Assembly: GCA_965198755.1 (NCBI GenBank)
Contig: OZ240673.1
Coordinates: 2,356,001-2,420,000, forward strand
Length of the DNA stretch: 64,000 nt
Direction: 5' to 3'
Origin: BOG-908 sp963692875
GTDB lineage: Bacteria > Pseudomonadota > Alphaproteobacteria > Acetobacterales > Acetobacteraceae
Position numbers and translations under genes: made by a program. Under the pieces are notes generated by a model, which did no database searches, was not told the DNA's origin, and saw only the letters and a list, made by a program, of their open reading frames with translations. Positions 50,099 to 58,373 of this stretch are shown in pieces; the stretch's first letter is position 1, and each line of letters starts with the position of its first letter.

Positions 50099-50240
50099 GA
50101 AAGCAAGCAGTTCTTTTTTGAAAAAAAGAACCAAAAAACTTTTGTCTCCGCTGTCGCGGGTCTTTTCGGTGAGCGCGCGACAGCGGACATAAAAGTCTTT
50201 TTGCTTCTTTTTCTTCAGAAAAAGAAGTGCTTGCTTCCTT
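50098..50240. repeat. Intergenic palindromic repeat, copy R30
   Basis: The left arm is TTGAAA/GGTTC type. The centre is CCGCTGTCGCGGG with GCGCGACAGCGG. The right arm is CTTCAG type with AAAAGTCTTTTTGCTTC, five Ts where R11 has four. Confidence 0.86.
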
Positions 50241-50586
50241 ACGGTCCCGTGGAGTCCACCGGCGTCATCACCGTCGCTTCGGTGACCAGGTGATAGAATC
50301 GCCCGTCGAACAGTTTCATCACCTCGACTGTGGCCGCGTGTGACTCAGGCCGGATCGGAGACGCCAGGCACGCCTCGATCGCCGCCATGTCCGGGAAGTC
50401 CATCTCGAGTATCATCGCGATCGGGCGCGCGTCCTTGTCCGCGGTGCGGGTGCGTTGCACGCGGACCGCGGTCACGTTGGGAAAGCGGCGCCACAGCGGC
50501 TCGAGCTCGTTGCGCACGCGGGTGAAAAACTCCTCCTCGCGGCCGGGCTGGATGGTGCCTTCGTAGAGTGCGGTCCTGGTGAGCAT
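50239..50586 (-). CDS. Dimeric alpha/beta-barrel (EthD-like) protein
   Basis: The 115-residue protein has the ferredoxin-like pattern of EthD/Dabb proteins: ALYEGTIQPGREEEFFTRVRNELEPLWRRFPNVTAVRVQRT and ILEMDFPDMAAIEACLASP. Related proteins bind or degrade small aromatics, but no catalytic residue is recognised. GGAGGAACACACCCGC precedes the ATG at 50586 and selects it. Confidence 0.7.
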   Translation of the reverse strand: MLTRTALYEGTIQPGREEEFFTRVRNELEPLWRRFPNVTAVRVQRTRTADKDARPIAMILEMDFPDMAAIEACLASPIRPESHAATVEVMKLFDGRFYHLVTEATVMTPVDSTGP

Positions 50587-50716
50587 GCGGGTGTGTTCCT
50601 CCTTCGCTCGGCCGGTGCAGCCACGTTCGCCGGGCACGCGGGCTTTGCGCCGGGGCAGGACGCGCCGTATGTATTGCATTCGGACCGATGAACGCAAGAA
50701 GTCGAGGCACGTGACG

Positions 50717-52135
50717 GTGATTGCCCGAATGCGGATCGACGCCGGCGTGAATTGGTGGCTGGTGTTCTTCCTTGCACTGTCAGCAGTGGCGATACTCCAC
50801 GAGAGCCGGGCGTTTTACTTCTTCTCCGACGACTACCTGAACTTCATCATTGCGGAAGACATGGGGTTCAGCCGGGCCTACCTCGCACGCGACGTCTTCG
50901 GTCAGTTCGTGCCGTTGTATCGCTTCTGCTTTCTGGCGTATTGGCACGTCTTCGGCTTGGCGTTCTGGCCGTTCCGGGTCTGCTCGGTTGCCGTGTGTTG
51001 GGCGGTGATCGCAATCACGTGGTCGATCGGACGACACTGGCGGGCTGGTCCAGTTGTGCTTCTGCCGGTCGCCACCGTGCTCGCGTGCTCGCCGGTGTTC
51101 GTCACCTGCGTGCAGTGGATGAGCGCTGCACTCAGCGTCAGCGGATCGACGGTTGCAGGCGTGTTGGCACTCGCCGTGGCTACCCGGCGCGGGCCGCTTG
51201 GCTGGACGGGACGGATTGCGATCGCGGCGCTGTTGCTGGTGGGAGTGACGCTGTATCCGAAGGCGCTGTTCTCGGTCGTGCTGATCTGGTCGGTGCGCGC
51301 GTTCGTCGCTGCCGAGGAGATGGAGTTCGCAACCGGTAGAGCAGCGTTCGCAGCAACGATCGACCTGGTTCCTGCCATGCTCGTGGCGGTCGGTTACGCC
51401 GCCGTGGTGCATTTCGGGACCTACACCAACGGCGTTGCGCGCCCTGACGTCGCGACGCTGCTGGCGTTCGTCGGCGCAGGCTGGAACCACGGCATACTGG
51501 CTGGCGCGTTCGGCCTGGGCACATCCGTCCTGGCGCTGGTTGTTGGCAACTGCGTTGTTGTTGCGGTGCTGTCGGCATCGGTCGTCAGGTCGAAGCGGCG
51601 GGGGATACTCTGGTTGGGTTTTGCCGCCTACGTCGTGGTCAGCATCGGCGTTATCGGCTGGAACCGGGCGGTTCCGTTCGGGCTGGCGGCGGCGCAAAAC
51701 ACCCGCTACTACGCCGACGTGCTGTGCTATGGCCTGGTGTTCGCCACGGTGGCCCTGGCACCTCGCCGCGGGACCCCCGCTAGGCCGATGTCTGCGGGGG
51801 CGTGGTCGCTTCTGGGCGTGGTCTGCTTCGTCGGCGCGTCCCACCTCCTCGTTACCGCTTCGCGCGTGCCGCATTTGTGGTATGCCGGCCCGGAGAAGCC
51901 TGCCCGTTTCGTGGAAAAGCTCAGCCTGGCGCTTGGGACTCTCGAGCCGGGCGAGACGATCGGCAACGCCGTGGTGCCGGAGTACGTCATGCCAGGCTGG
52001 ACGTCTCCGCTGAACCAGTATCGAAATTTTCTGCCGGTGTTCCGCTTCTACGGGCGTGTGGTGCCCATGCAGGACGCGACGCAGGCGGTGGCTGAGACGG
52101 GCGAGCTGCGGCGTTTGCGCGGGGCGCGGCGGTAG
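50717..52135 (+). CDS. Polytopic membrane protein, GT-C glycosyltransferase-like
   Basis: The protein of about 472 residues has some ten membrane spans. The first periplasmic loop carries FYFFSDDYLNFIIAEDM, whose Asp-Asp pair is the feature seen in the GT-C fold (lipid-linked sugar transferases). That suggests a glycosyltransferase, but I cannot name the family. GAGG is 9 bases upstream of GTG 50717; GTG 50711 and ATG 50729 are other options. It runs divergently from the EthD-like gene, overlapping nothing. Confidence 0.6.
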   Translation: MIARMRIDAGVNWWLVFFLALSAVAILHESRAFYFFSDDYLNFIIAEDMGFSRAYLARDVFGQFVPLYRFCFLAYWHVFGLAFWPFRVCSVAVCWAVIAITWSIGRHWRAGPVVLLPVATVLACSPVFVTCVQWMSAALSVSGSTVAGVLALAVATRRGPLGWTGRIAIAALLLVGVTLYPKALFSVVLIWSVRAFVAAEEMEFATGRAAFAATIDLVPAMLVAVGYAAVVHFGTYTNGVARPDVATLLAFVGAGWNHGILAGAFGLGTSVLALVVGNCVVVAVLSASVVRSKRRGILWLGFAAYVVVSIGVIGWNRAVPFGLAAAQNTRYYADVLCYGLVFATVALAPRRGTPARPMSAGAWSLLGVVCFVGASHLLVTASRVPHLWYAGPEKPARFVEKLSLALGTLEPGETIGNAVVPEYVMPGWTSPLNQYRNFLPVFRFYGRVVPMQDATQAVAETGELRRLRGARR

Positions 52136-52280
52136 GAAGGCAAGGCAAGCGGTTCTTTTTTGAAAAAAAGAACCAAAAAACTTTTGTCTCCGCTGTCGCG
52201 CGCTCGCCGGAGAGGATCGCGACAGCGGAGACGAAAGCTTTTTGCTTCTTTTTCTCGAAAAAGAAGCGCTTGCTTCCTTG
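52136..52280. repeat. Intergenic palindromic repeat, copy R31
   Basis: The left arm is TTGAAA/GGTTC type with GCAAGGCAAGCGG. The centre is a perfect CTCCGCTGTCGCG/CGCGACAGCGGAG. The right arm is CTCGA type with GAAAGCTTTTTGC closing GAAGCGCTTGC. It is the best-preserved central stem. Confidence 0.9.
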
Positions 52281-52334
52281 CGCTCGCCCCGCGTCGATGC
52301 TCTCAGGGCTCCGAACCCACCGGGGCAGCGCGCC

Positions 52335-54077
52335 ATGTCCGACACCACCCTGCAGGCGCGAGGCCCCAACACGGCCAGCGTCCGCCGCCTGCCCAACGGC
52401 TTCGACCTGGCCGCCCTGCTGTTCATCGCCGCGGTGCTGATTGCCGTCGCCCACGCCGCCCGCCACACGCTGGCGCCGCTCGCGGGCGTGCCGCAGACCG
52501 CCGCCATCCACCTCGACCCCGCCTACCTTCCCGGCTACGCGCTGCGCACGGTGATGCGGATGTTCGCGGCACTCGCGTGCTCGCTGCTGTTCACCCTCAC
52601 CTACGCCACCTGGGCGGCGAAAAGCCGGCGCGCCGGCCTGGTGCTGGTGCCGATCCTAGACATCCTGCAGTCGCTGCCGATCTTCGGCTTTCTCACCTTC
52701 ACGGTCACGTTCTTCCTCGGCCTGTTTCCCGGCCAGGTGATCGGCGCCGAACTGGCCGTGGTGTTCGTCATCTTCACCAGCCAGGCCTGGAACATGGCGT
52801 TCAGCATGTTCCAGTCGCTGAGCACGCTGCCGTCCGACCTCGACGAGGCGGCGCGCGGCTTCGGCCTGTCGCCCTGGCAGCGGTTCTGGCGGCTGGAGGT
52901 GCCGTTCGCGGTGCCCGGCCTGGTGTGGAACATGATGATGTCGATGTCCGGCGGGTGGTTCTTCCTGGTGGCCAGCGAGGCGGTGACGGTGGGCAACACC
53001 ACGTTCCAGTTGCCCGGCATCGGCAGCTACATCGCGGCCGCGCTGGCCGCGCGCAGCATCCACGCGGTGCTGTACGCCATCGTGGCGATGCTGCTGGTGA
53101 TCCTGGCCTACGACCAGCTGCTGTTCCGCCCGTTGGTGGCCTGGAGCGGCAAGTTCCGCTTCGAGACGACGCAGGTGGACCAGGGGGAGGACCCGTGGAT
53201 GCTGGCGCTGCTGCGCCGCACCCGCCTGCTGCGGCTGGGCGGCGACGCGCTGGGCAGCGTGTTCTTTGCCGCCACCGGGCTGCGCCTGGCGCCGCGCATC
53301 CGCCAGCGCCGGCGGCGGGACCGCACCGCCTCGCGCGTGACGGACGCGGTGTGGATTGCGGTGCTGGTAGCCGCGGCCGCGTGGGCGCTGTGGCGCGTGG
53401 TGCGGTTCTGCGTCGCCGGGCATCTGGGGCTGGACGATGTGGGCACCGCGGTGCTGATGGGCGTCTACACCATGATCCGGGTGATCGTGCTGATGACGCT
53501 GGCCACCCTGGTGTGGGTGCCGCTGGGGGTGATGATCGGGCTGCGGCCGAAGCTGGCGCGCGTGATGGGGGGTGCGGCACAGTTCCTCGCCGCGTTCCCG
53601 GCGAATTTGTTCTACCCGATCTTCGTGGTGCTGATCGTGCGCTACGCGCTGAACCCGAACATCTGGCTGACGCCGCTGATCGTGCTCGGCACGCAGTGGT
53701 ACATCGCGTTCAACGTGATTGCCGGTGCGGCGGCGTTTCCCGGCGACTTGCAGGAGGCAGCGAAGAACTTTCGCGTCGGCGGATGGCTGTGGTGGCGGCG
53801 GGTGATCCTGCCGGGGATATTTCCGTACTTCGTGACCGGGGCTATCACCGCGTCCGGCGGGTCGTGGAACGCGTCGCTGCTGGCGGAGCTGGCGACCTGG
53901 GGCAACACCACGCTGCGCGCGCAGGGGTTGGGCGCCTACATCCAGGAGGCAACGGTGCGCGGAGACACGGCGCGGGTGCTGCTGGGGATGGTGGTGATGG
54001 CGGGGTTCGTGCTGACGTTCAACAGGCTGGTGTGGCGGCCGATGTATGCCTATTCCAGCAAGCGCCTACGTCTTTAG
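52335..54077 (+). CDS. NitT/TauT-type ABC permease, two permease domains fused
   Basis: The 580-residue protein holds two copies of the binding-protein-dependent transport permease domain. Each has an EAA loop: EAARGFGLSPWQRFWRLEVPF near residue 175 and EAAKNFRVGGWLWWRRVILPG near 480. Twelve or so membrane spans are predicted. It would import anions such as nitrate, sulphonates or taurine together with the ATPase at 54374. No substrate-binding protein is in the window, so the substrate cannot be inferred. The ATG at 52335 follows GGGGCAGCGCGCC. Confidence 0.88.
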   Translation: MSDTTLQARGPNTASVRRLPNGFDLAALLFIAAVLIAVAHAARHTLAPLAGVPQTAAIHLDPAYLPGYALRTVMRMFAALACSLLFTLTYATWAAKSRRAGLVLVPILDILQSLPIFGFLTFTVTFFLGLFPGQVIGAELAVVFVIFTSQAWNMAFSMFQSLSTLPSDLDEAARGFGLSPWQRFWRLEVPFAVPGLVWNMMMSMSGGWFFLVASEAVTVGNTTFQLPGIGSYIAAALAARSIHAVLYAIVAMLLVILAYDQLLFRPLVAWSGKFRFETTQVDQGEDPWMLALLRRTRLLRLGGDALGSVFFAATGLRLAPRIRQRRRRDRTASRVTDAVWIAVLVAAAAWALWRVVRFCVAGHLGLDDVGTAVLMGVYTMIRVIVLMTLATLVWVPLGVMIGLRPKLARVMGGAAQFLAAFPANLFYPIFVVLIVRYALNPNIWLTPLIVLGTQWYIAFNVIAGAAAFPGDLQEAAKNFRVGGWLWWRRVILPGIFPYFVTGAITASGGSWNASLLAELATWGNTTLRAQGLGAYIQEATVRGDTARVLLGMVVMAGFVLTFNRLVWRPMYAYSSKRLRL

Positions 54078-54220
54078 TGCTCGTGTTCGTCCAGAAACGC
54101 CCGTTGGCGGCCGGCAAGCACGGCATCGCTTGCGGCCTGGTGCTCACGGCCGCTCCGCTCCGGTCGTCGCAATGACGCACTATCTGACTCACCATTGAAC
54201 GTTTCTGGACTGACACGCAG

Positions 54221-54357
54221 GCGAGCGGTTCTTTTTTGAAAAAAAGAACCAAAAAACTTTTGTCTCCGCTGTCGCGCGCTCGTCGGACAGAATGGCGACA
54301 GCCGATATAAAAGTCTTTTTGCTTCTTTTTCTTCAGAAAAAGAAGGCCTTCCTTTCT
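54221..54357. repeat. Intergenic palindromic repeat, copy R32
   Basis: The left arm is TTGAAA/GGTTC type, the centre CTCCGCTGTCGCG then TGGCGACAGCCG, and the right arm CTTCAG type with TAAAAGTCTTTTTGCTTC. It lies between permease and ATPase genes of the same presumed transporter. Confidence 0.86.
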
Positions 54358-54373
54358 TTGTGTGGGTGAAACA

Positions 54374-55687
54374 ATGGACGCAGTCGCAAACCTCCTCGAA
54401 GTCCGCAACTGCAAGCAGTCCTACCACAAGGACGCCAGCGCCGACTTCGTGGTGCTCGACAACGTGGACGTCACCATGCGTGCAGGCGAGATCGTGGGCC
54501 TGCTCGGCCGGTCCGGCTCCGGCAAGTCCACGTTGCTGCGCATCGTCGCCGGCCTGCTGAAGCCCACGGCCGGCGACGTGATCTGGCGCGGCACGCAGCT
54601 GACCGGACCGGCCGAGGGCGTGGCGATGGTGTTCCAGAGTTTCGCGCTGTTCCCCTGGTTGACCGTGCAGGAGAACGTGGAGCTCGGCCTGGAAGCGCAG
54701 GGTGTGGCACGCGCGGAGCGCCACAAGCGTGCCGAGGAGGCAATCGACCTGATCGGCCTGGGCGGTTACGAGGACGCCTACCCCAAGGAAATGTCCGGCG
54801 GCATGCGACAGCGCGTGGGCCTGGCGCGCGCGCTGGTGGTGCACCCGGACTTGCTGCTGATGGACGAGCCGTTTTCCGCGCTCGACGTGCTGACGGCGGA
54901 GACGCTGCGCACCGACCTGATCGATCTGTGGATGGACGGCAAGCTGCCGGTGCGTTCCATCCTGATGGTGACGCACAACATCGAGGAGGCGGTGCTGATG
55001 TGCGACCGCATCCTGGTGTTCTCGTCCAACCCCGGGCGGGTGGCGCAGGAGTTGCGCGTACCGTTCCCGCACCCCCGCCGCCGCCACGACGCGGCGTTCC
55101 GCAAGTTCGTCGACGACATCTACGCGCTGATGACGCGGCGTGCGACCAGCGTGCCGGCGCCGGCTTCCGGTGCGGCGGCTGGGGCACCGCAAGTGGAGAC
55201 CGTGCACGCGCTACACCCGGTCAACATCAACCTGATGTCGGGCCTGATCGAGACGCTGGCCGGCGAGCCGTATCGCGGCCGCGCCGACCTGCCGCCGCTA
55301 GCGGGCGCGCTGCAGCTGGAACTCGACGAGCTGCTGCCGCTGGGCGAGACGCTGTCTCTGCTGCACTTCGCCGAGCTGGAGGAAGGCGACATCAAGTTGA
55401 CCGAGCAGGGGCGCCAGTTTGCCAACGCGGACACCGACGAGCGCAAGACGCTGTTCGCCGCCGCGTTGCGCGCTCACGTGAAGCTGGCAGCCACCGTGCG
55501 CAGCGTGCTGGACGAACGGTGGAACCACCGCGCCAGCGCGGTGCGGTTCCGCGACGAGCTGGAAGATCATATGTCGCCGGACTACGCGGAAGATACGCTG
55601 CGCGCGGTGATCGGGTGGGGGCGTTTCGCCGAGCTGTTCAACTACGACGAGGAGGCGGATCAGTTTTTCCTGGACACTGACGAGTAG
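54374..55687 (+). CDS. ABC transporter ATPase with C-terminal AAA-associated domain (NitT/TauT-type)
   Basis: The 437-residue protein has an ABC domain in residues 1-260: GLLGRSGSGKSTLLRIVAGLL as Walker A, EMSGGMRQRVGLARAL as signature and LLLMDEPFSALDVLTAE as Walker B. A C-terminal region of about 170 residues (LMSGLIETLAGEPYRGRADLPPLAGAL ... ADQFFLDTDE) is the AAA-associated C-terminal domain found in nitrate and sulphonate transporters. Its partner is the permease at 52335. GTG 54362 is a possible but less likely start. Confidence 0.92.
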   Translation: MDAVANLLEVRNCKQSYHKDASADFVVLDNVDVTMRAGEIVGLLGRSGSGKSTLLRIVAGLLKPTAGDVIWRGTQLTGPAEGVAMVFQSFALFPWLTVQENVELGLEAQGVARAERHKRAEEAIDLIGLGGYEDAYPKEMSGGMRQRVGLARALVVHPDLLLMDEPFSALDVLTAETLRTDLIDLWMDGKLPVRSILMVTHNIEEAVLMCDRILVFSSNPGRVAQELRVPFPHPRRRHDAAFRKFVDDIYALMTRRATSVPAPASGAAAGAPQVETVHALHPVNINLMSGLIETLAGEPYRGRADLPPLAGALQLELDELLPLGETLSLLHFAELEEGDIKLTEQGRQFANADTDERKTLFAAALRAHVKLAATVRSVLDERWNHRASAVRFRDELEDHMSPDYAEDTLRAVIGWGRFAELFNYDEEADQFFLDTDE

Positions 55688-55827
55688 AAAGCAAGAAAGC
55701 AGTTCTTTTTTGAAAAAAAGAACCAAAAAACTTTTGCTCTCTTGAGTACACGCTGAGGGAGACTCCGCGACAGCGGGACCAAAAGTTTTTTGCTGCTTTT
55801 TTTCAAAAAAGCAGGCCTTGCTTTCTT
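55688..55827. repeat. Intergenic palindromic repeat, copy R33
   Basis: The left arm is TTGAAA/GGTTC type, the centre TGAGTACACGCTGAG and CCGCGACAGCGG, and the right arm GCTGCTTTTTTTC with GCAGGCCTTGC. It stands at the ATPase stop. Confidence 0.85.
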
Positions 55828-55851
55828 GCCTTGTCACGTATGGAAACAAGC

Positions 55852-56589
55852 ATGTCGTTGAAGCTGATCGGCGCGGGGTTCGGCCGCACCGGTACTCTGT
55901 CCACGTTCGCTGCGCTCAACCAGCTCGGCTTTCCCTGTTACCACATGAGGGAAGTCCTGCTGAACAAGGCGAACAGGAAGCACCTCTCCTTCTGGAGCAA
56001 GGTCGCGAAAACACCGCCGGGCACACAGCACGACTGGCAGAGAGTGTTCGGCAAGTACACCGCGACGGTGGACTTCCCCGCGTGCAGCGTATGGCGCGAA
56101 CTGCTCGTCGCCTACCCCGACGCAAAGGTGTTGCTGACGCTGCACCCGCGTGGTGCGGAAGCCTGGTACGACAGCGTGGTCGAGACGATCTACTTCACTG
56201 AGACGCTGTGGCAGTTCAAGGTTCTGGACGTGCTGACGATGTTTGGCGAGCGGCTGGGCATCGTCGCGCGCGGATTGTTGTGGGGGCGTGCGCTGAAGGG
56301 CGTGATGCACGACAAGGCCATGGCCATGGCGCGCTACAACGCCTACGTCGACGAGGTTAAAGCTGCTGTGCCGGCCGACAAACTTCTCGTCTTCACGGTC
56401 ACCGATGGGTGGTCGCCGCTGTGTGCGTTCCTCGGCGTCGGCGTGCCGTCCGAGGCGTTCCCGAACCTCAACGACCGGGCGAGCATAAAGAAGTCGATCG
56501 AGGGCGTGGTGATCGGCTGCTACATGGCGCTAGGTGTCAGCTTCGCTGCGATCGCAGCTTTGCTCGGCGGCATTTGGGTGATGTTCTGA
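55852..56589 (+). CDS. Sulfotransferase-family protein (NodH-like)
   Basis: The 245-residue protein has the 5'-PAPS loop GAGFGRTGTLSTFAALNQLG near residue 6, FPACSVWRELLVAYPDAKVLLTLHPRGAEAWYDS near 70-100 and the terminal helix pair with a C-terminal hydrophobic tail (VIGCYMALGVSFAAIAALLGGIWVMF). The family covers sulphotransferases acting on sugars and lipids. The membrane tail suggests anchoring. GGAAACAAGC precedes ATG 55852; ATG 55840 is in frame upstream. Confidence 0.82.
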   Translation: MSLKLIGAGFGRTGTLSTFAALNQLGFPCYHMREVLLNKANRKHLSFWSKVAKTPPGTQHDWQRVFGKYTATVDFPACSVWRELLVAYPDAKVLLTLHPRGAEAWYDSVVETIYFTETLWQFKVLDVLTMFGERLGIVARGLLWGRALKGVMHDKAMAMARYNAYVDEVKAAVPADKLLVFTVTDGWSPLCAFLGVGVPSEAFPNLNDRASIKKSIEGVVIGCYMALGVSFAAIAALLGGIWVMF

Positions 56590-56618
56590 GATCAGGGGCG
56601 CGGAGCGTTGCCTGGTGG

Positions 56619-56761
56619 AAGGCAAGGCAAGCGGTTCTTTTTTGAAAAAAAGAACCAAAAAACTTTTGACTCCGCTGTCGCGCGCTCTCCGGAAAGGTCC
56701 GCGACAGCGGAGTCAAAAGTTTTTTGCTTCTTTTCTTCAAAAAAGAAGGCCTTGCTTGCTT
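56619..56761. repeat. Intergenic palindromic repeat, copy R34
   Basis: The left arm is TTGAAA/GGTTC type. The centre is CCGCTGTCGCG/CCGCGACAGCGG. The right arm is TTTTTTGCTTCTTTTCTTC, which contains the full IS110 target word but a TTTGAAA-type loop. Module B follows it. Confidence 0.88.
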
Positions 56762-56787
56762 CGGAGCGATCAATCTCCAACCCGATC

Positions 56788-56840
56788 GATACGAGTCAGC
56801 TGGCGTCGTTTTCGAGCACCGGAGCGGAGAAAAACCGCGT
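56788..56840. repeat. Repeat-flanking module B, copy 2
   Basis: Contains CGAGTCAGCTGGCG, TTTTCGAGCACCGGAGCG and GAGAAAAACCGC, matching 35626-35673. It follows repeat R34 at a similar distance as the other copy follows R21. Confidence 0.65.
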
Positions 56841-56893
56841 CAGATGGACGCCGGGGCGGCTTCTGAAACAGACACTGAAAACAAACCGCTTGC

Positions 56894-57523
56894 TTACTTG
56901 ACCGGGGTCACCACCACCAGAACCGCCGGCACCCCCTGCACCTCCAACGTGGAAACCGGTGGGTCCAGCCTCACGCGTGACACCAGCGCGACGTCACCCA
57001 GCCGCACGATCTGCCGGCCGGCATGCACCTGCCGGTCAGCCACGGACTGCAAGCCTGGCGCCGCGGCGGCCAGCGCCACGTGGCCCGGCCTGCTTTGGCT
57101 GGCGTCGACCTGCAACCCTGCGGTCAGCTCCTGCGGCGAGATGCCGAGTGCCGCCAGGCGGCGCGGCGCGTAGTCGATGGCGACGCCCTGCTGGCGCAAA
57201 CCCTCCAGGGTGACCGCGGCGACGCCGTGGCGGGCGAGAAGCTGCGCGCGCGTGGCCTCTGCTCGCTCGCGCAGCGCGGTCAGGCTGGTGTCCTGCAACA
57301 CGATCGGCGCTGCGGCCGATGGTGATGCGAGGTCAGCCTGATCCAGACGGCCGGGCTGGCCGGCGGCGACCAGGCCGAGCGTCAGAACGGCGCCAGCCAG
57401 GGAGGCGCAGACGGCCAGGCGGCAGCTGCCGGCGGTAGGAGAAGCGGCTGAGTGCAAAGCTTGGGACAGGAACACGGTCGACCTCCAGAGCGGTGCGTGA
57501 CGACCAGGATAATGGGTGACCAT
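56894..57523 (-). CDS. Membrane-anchored protein with an RND-transporter-like periplasmic segment
   Basis: The 209-residue protein has one membrane segment near 35-55 (LAVCASLAGAVLTLGLVAAG) and then about 150 residues that match the order of the RND periplasmic porter and docking part. That segment shows VAIDYAPRRLAALGISPQELTAGLQVDASQ, RQIVRLGDVALVSRVRLDPPV and the GVPAVLVVVTP strand. RND pumps carry this twice within about 1040 residues; here it stands alone. It follows a TetR gene by 17 bp and the spacer is a perfect palindrome. It may be a truncated or domesticated efflux component. Function unknown. Confidence 0.55.
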   Translation of the reverse strand: MVTHYPGRHAPLWRSTVFLSQALHSAASPTAGSCRLAVCASLAGAVLTLGLVAAGQPGRLDQADLASPSAAAPIVLQDTSLTALRERAEATRAQLLARHGVAAVTLEGLRQQGVAIDYAPRRLAALGISPQELTAGLQVDASQSRPGHVALAAAAPGLQSVADRQVHAGRQIVRLGDVALVSRVRLDPPVSTLEVQGVPAVLVVVTPVK

Positions 57524-57537
57524 TGTTAACTTAACAA
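57523..57537. promoter_or_regulatory. Palindrome TTGTTAACTTAACAA between tetR and the RND-like gene
   Basis: A perfect 7-1-7 palindrome overlapping the start codon of the downstream gene, separating it from tetR. A similar, weaker half (ATTAACAGTGTT) lies just upstream of the tetR start at 58211-58222. The arrangement fits an operator of the TetR-type regulator, but binding is not shown. Confidence 0.5.
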
Positions 57538-57540
57538 GGT

Positions 57541-58206
57541 TTATATTTGTTGCACTGCGAAGATTTTCGGGCTGTGCACGCGGGTGAGCCCGGCTTCGAG
57601 CAGGTTCAGCGCCGTCTCGATCAGCAAGTCGGGCGCGGTGTCGAGGTTGTCGCACTGGTCGAGGAGCATGGCGGTGACGCCGTGCAGCGTTGCCCAGATG
57701 GCTTCGGCCACTGCGCAGGCATCGCCGGCGGCGACGGTGCCGTCGCGCATCATGTCGATCACCTTGTCCTGCAGGATGGCAAAGGAGCGGTCGGCGATCT
57801 CGAGCGCGTGCGTTTTGGCCTCGGCGCGGCGGAACGCCCGGCTCATGAAGGTGAGGCGGTACTCGTCAGGGCGCTCCAGGCCAAAGGCGATGTAGGCGCG
57901 CAGGCCGGAGCGCAGGCTTTCGAGCGGCGTCTGACCGGGACTTTCGCTTCGCTCCAGCCGCTCCAGCAGTTCGGAGAACACGTCCTGCGCGATGGCGGCG
58001 AGCAGCGCGTCCTTGTCGGCGAAGTGCATGTAGAGCGCGGTGGGCGAGACGCCGACGGCGGCACCGATGCGCCGCATGGTGACGTGGGCGACGCCCTCCT
58101 CGGCAAAGAGGTGCTTGGCGGCCTGCAGGATCTCGCCGCGTCGGGAGGCGCCCTGGCCGCGGGGCTTGCGGCCGTGGCAGGCGGCCAGGTGGGAAAGGCG
58201 GGTCAT
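57541..58206 (-). CDS. TetR/AcrR family transcriptional regulator
   Basis: The 221-residue regulator has a standard N-terminal HTH: RRGEILQAAKHLFAEEGVAHVTMRRIGAAVGVSPTALYMHFADKDALLAAIAQD. The C-terminal ligand domain resembles the TetR_C_33-type WHG group (RAYIAFGLERPDEYRLTFMSRAF, AIWATLHGVTAMLL). It probably represses its own gene and the small RND-like gene. The ATG at 58206 has a good spacing from repeat R35. Effector unknown. Confidence 0.92.
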   Translation of the reverse strand: MTRLSHLAACHGRKPRGQGASRRGEILQAAKHLFAEEGVAHVTMRRIGAAVGVSPTALYMHFADKDALLAAIAQDVFSELLERLERSESPGQTPLESLRSGLRAYIAFGLERPDEYRLTFMSRAFRRAEAKTHALEIADRSFAILQDKVIDMMRDGTVAAGDACAVAEAIWATLHGVTAMLLDQCDNLDTAPDLLIETALNLLEAGLTRVHSPKIFAVQQI

Positions 58207-58227
58207 GGATTAACAGTGTTCAGGGGA

Positions 58228-58373
58228 AGGCAAGAAAGCAAGGAAGCAGTTCTTTTTCGAAAAAAAGAACCAAACTTTTGTCTCCGCTGTCGCGCGCTCA
58301 CCGGAAAAATCCGCGACAGCCGCGATAAAAGCTTTTTGCTTCTTTTTCTCGAAAAAGAAGCGCTTGCTCACTC
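58228..58373. repeat. Intergenic palindromic repeat, copy R35
   Basis: The left arm is a mixed form (TTTTTCGAAAAAAAG) with the distal part shortened to CCAAACTTTTG. The centre is CCGCTGTCGCG...CCGCGACAGCCG. The right arm is CTCGA type with AAAAGCTTTTTGC. Confidence 0.83.
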
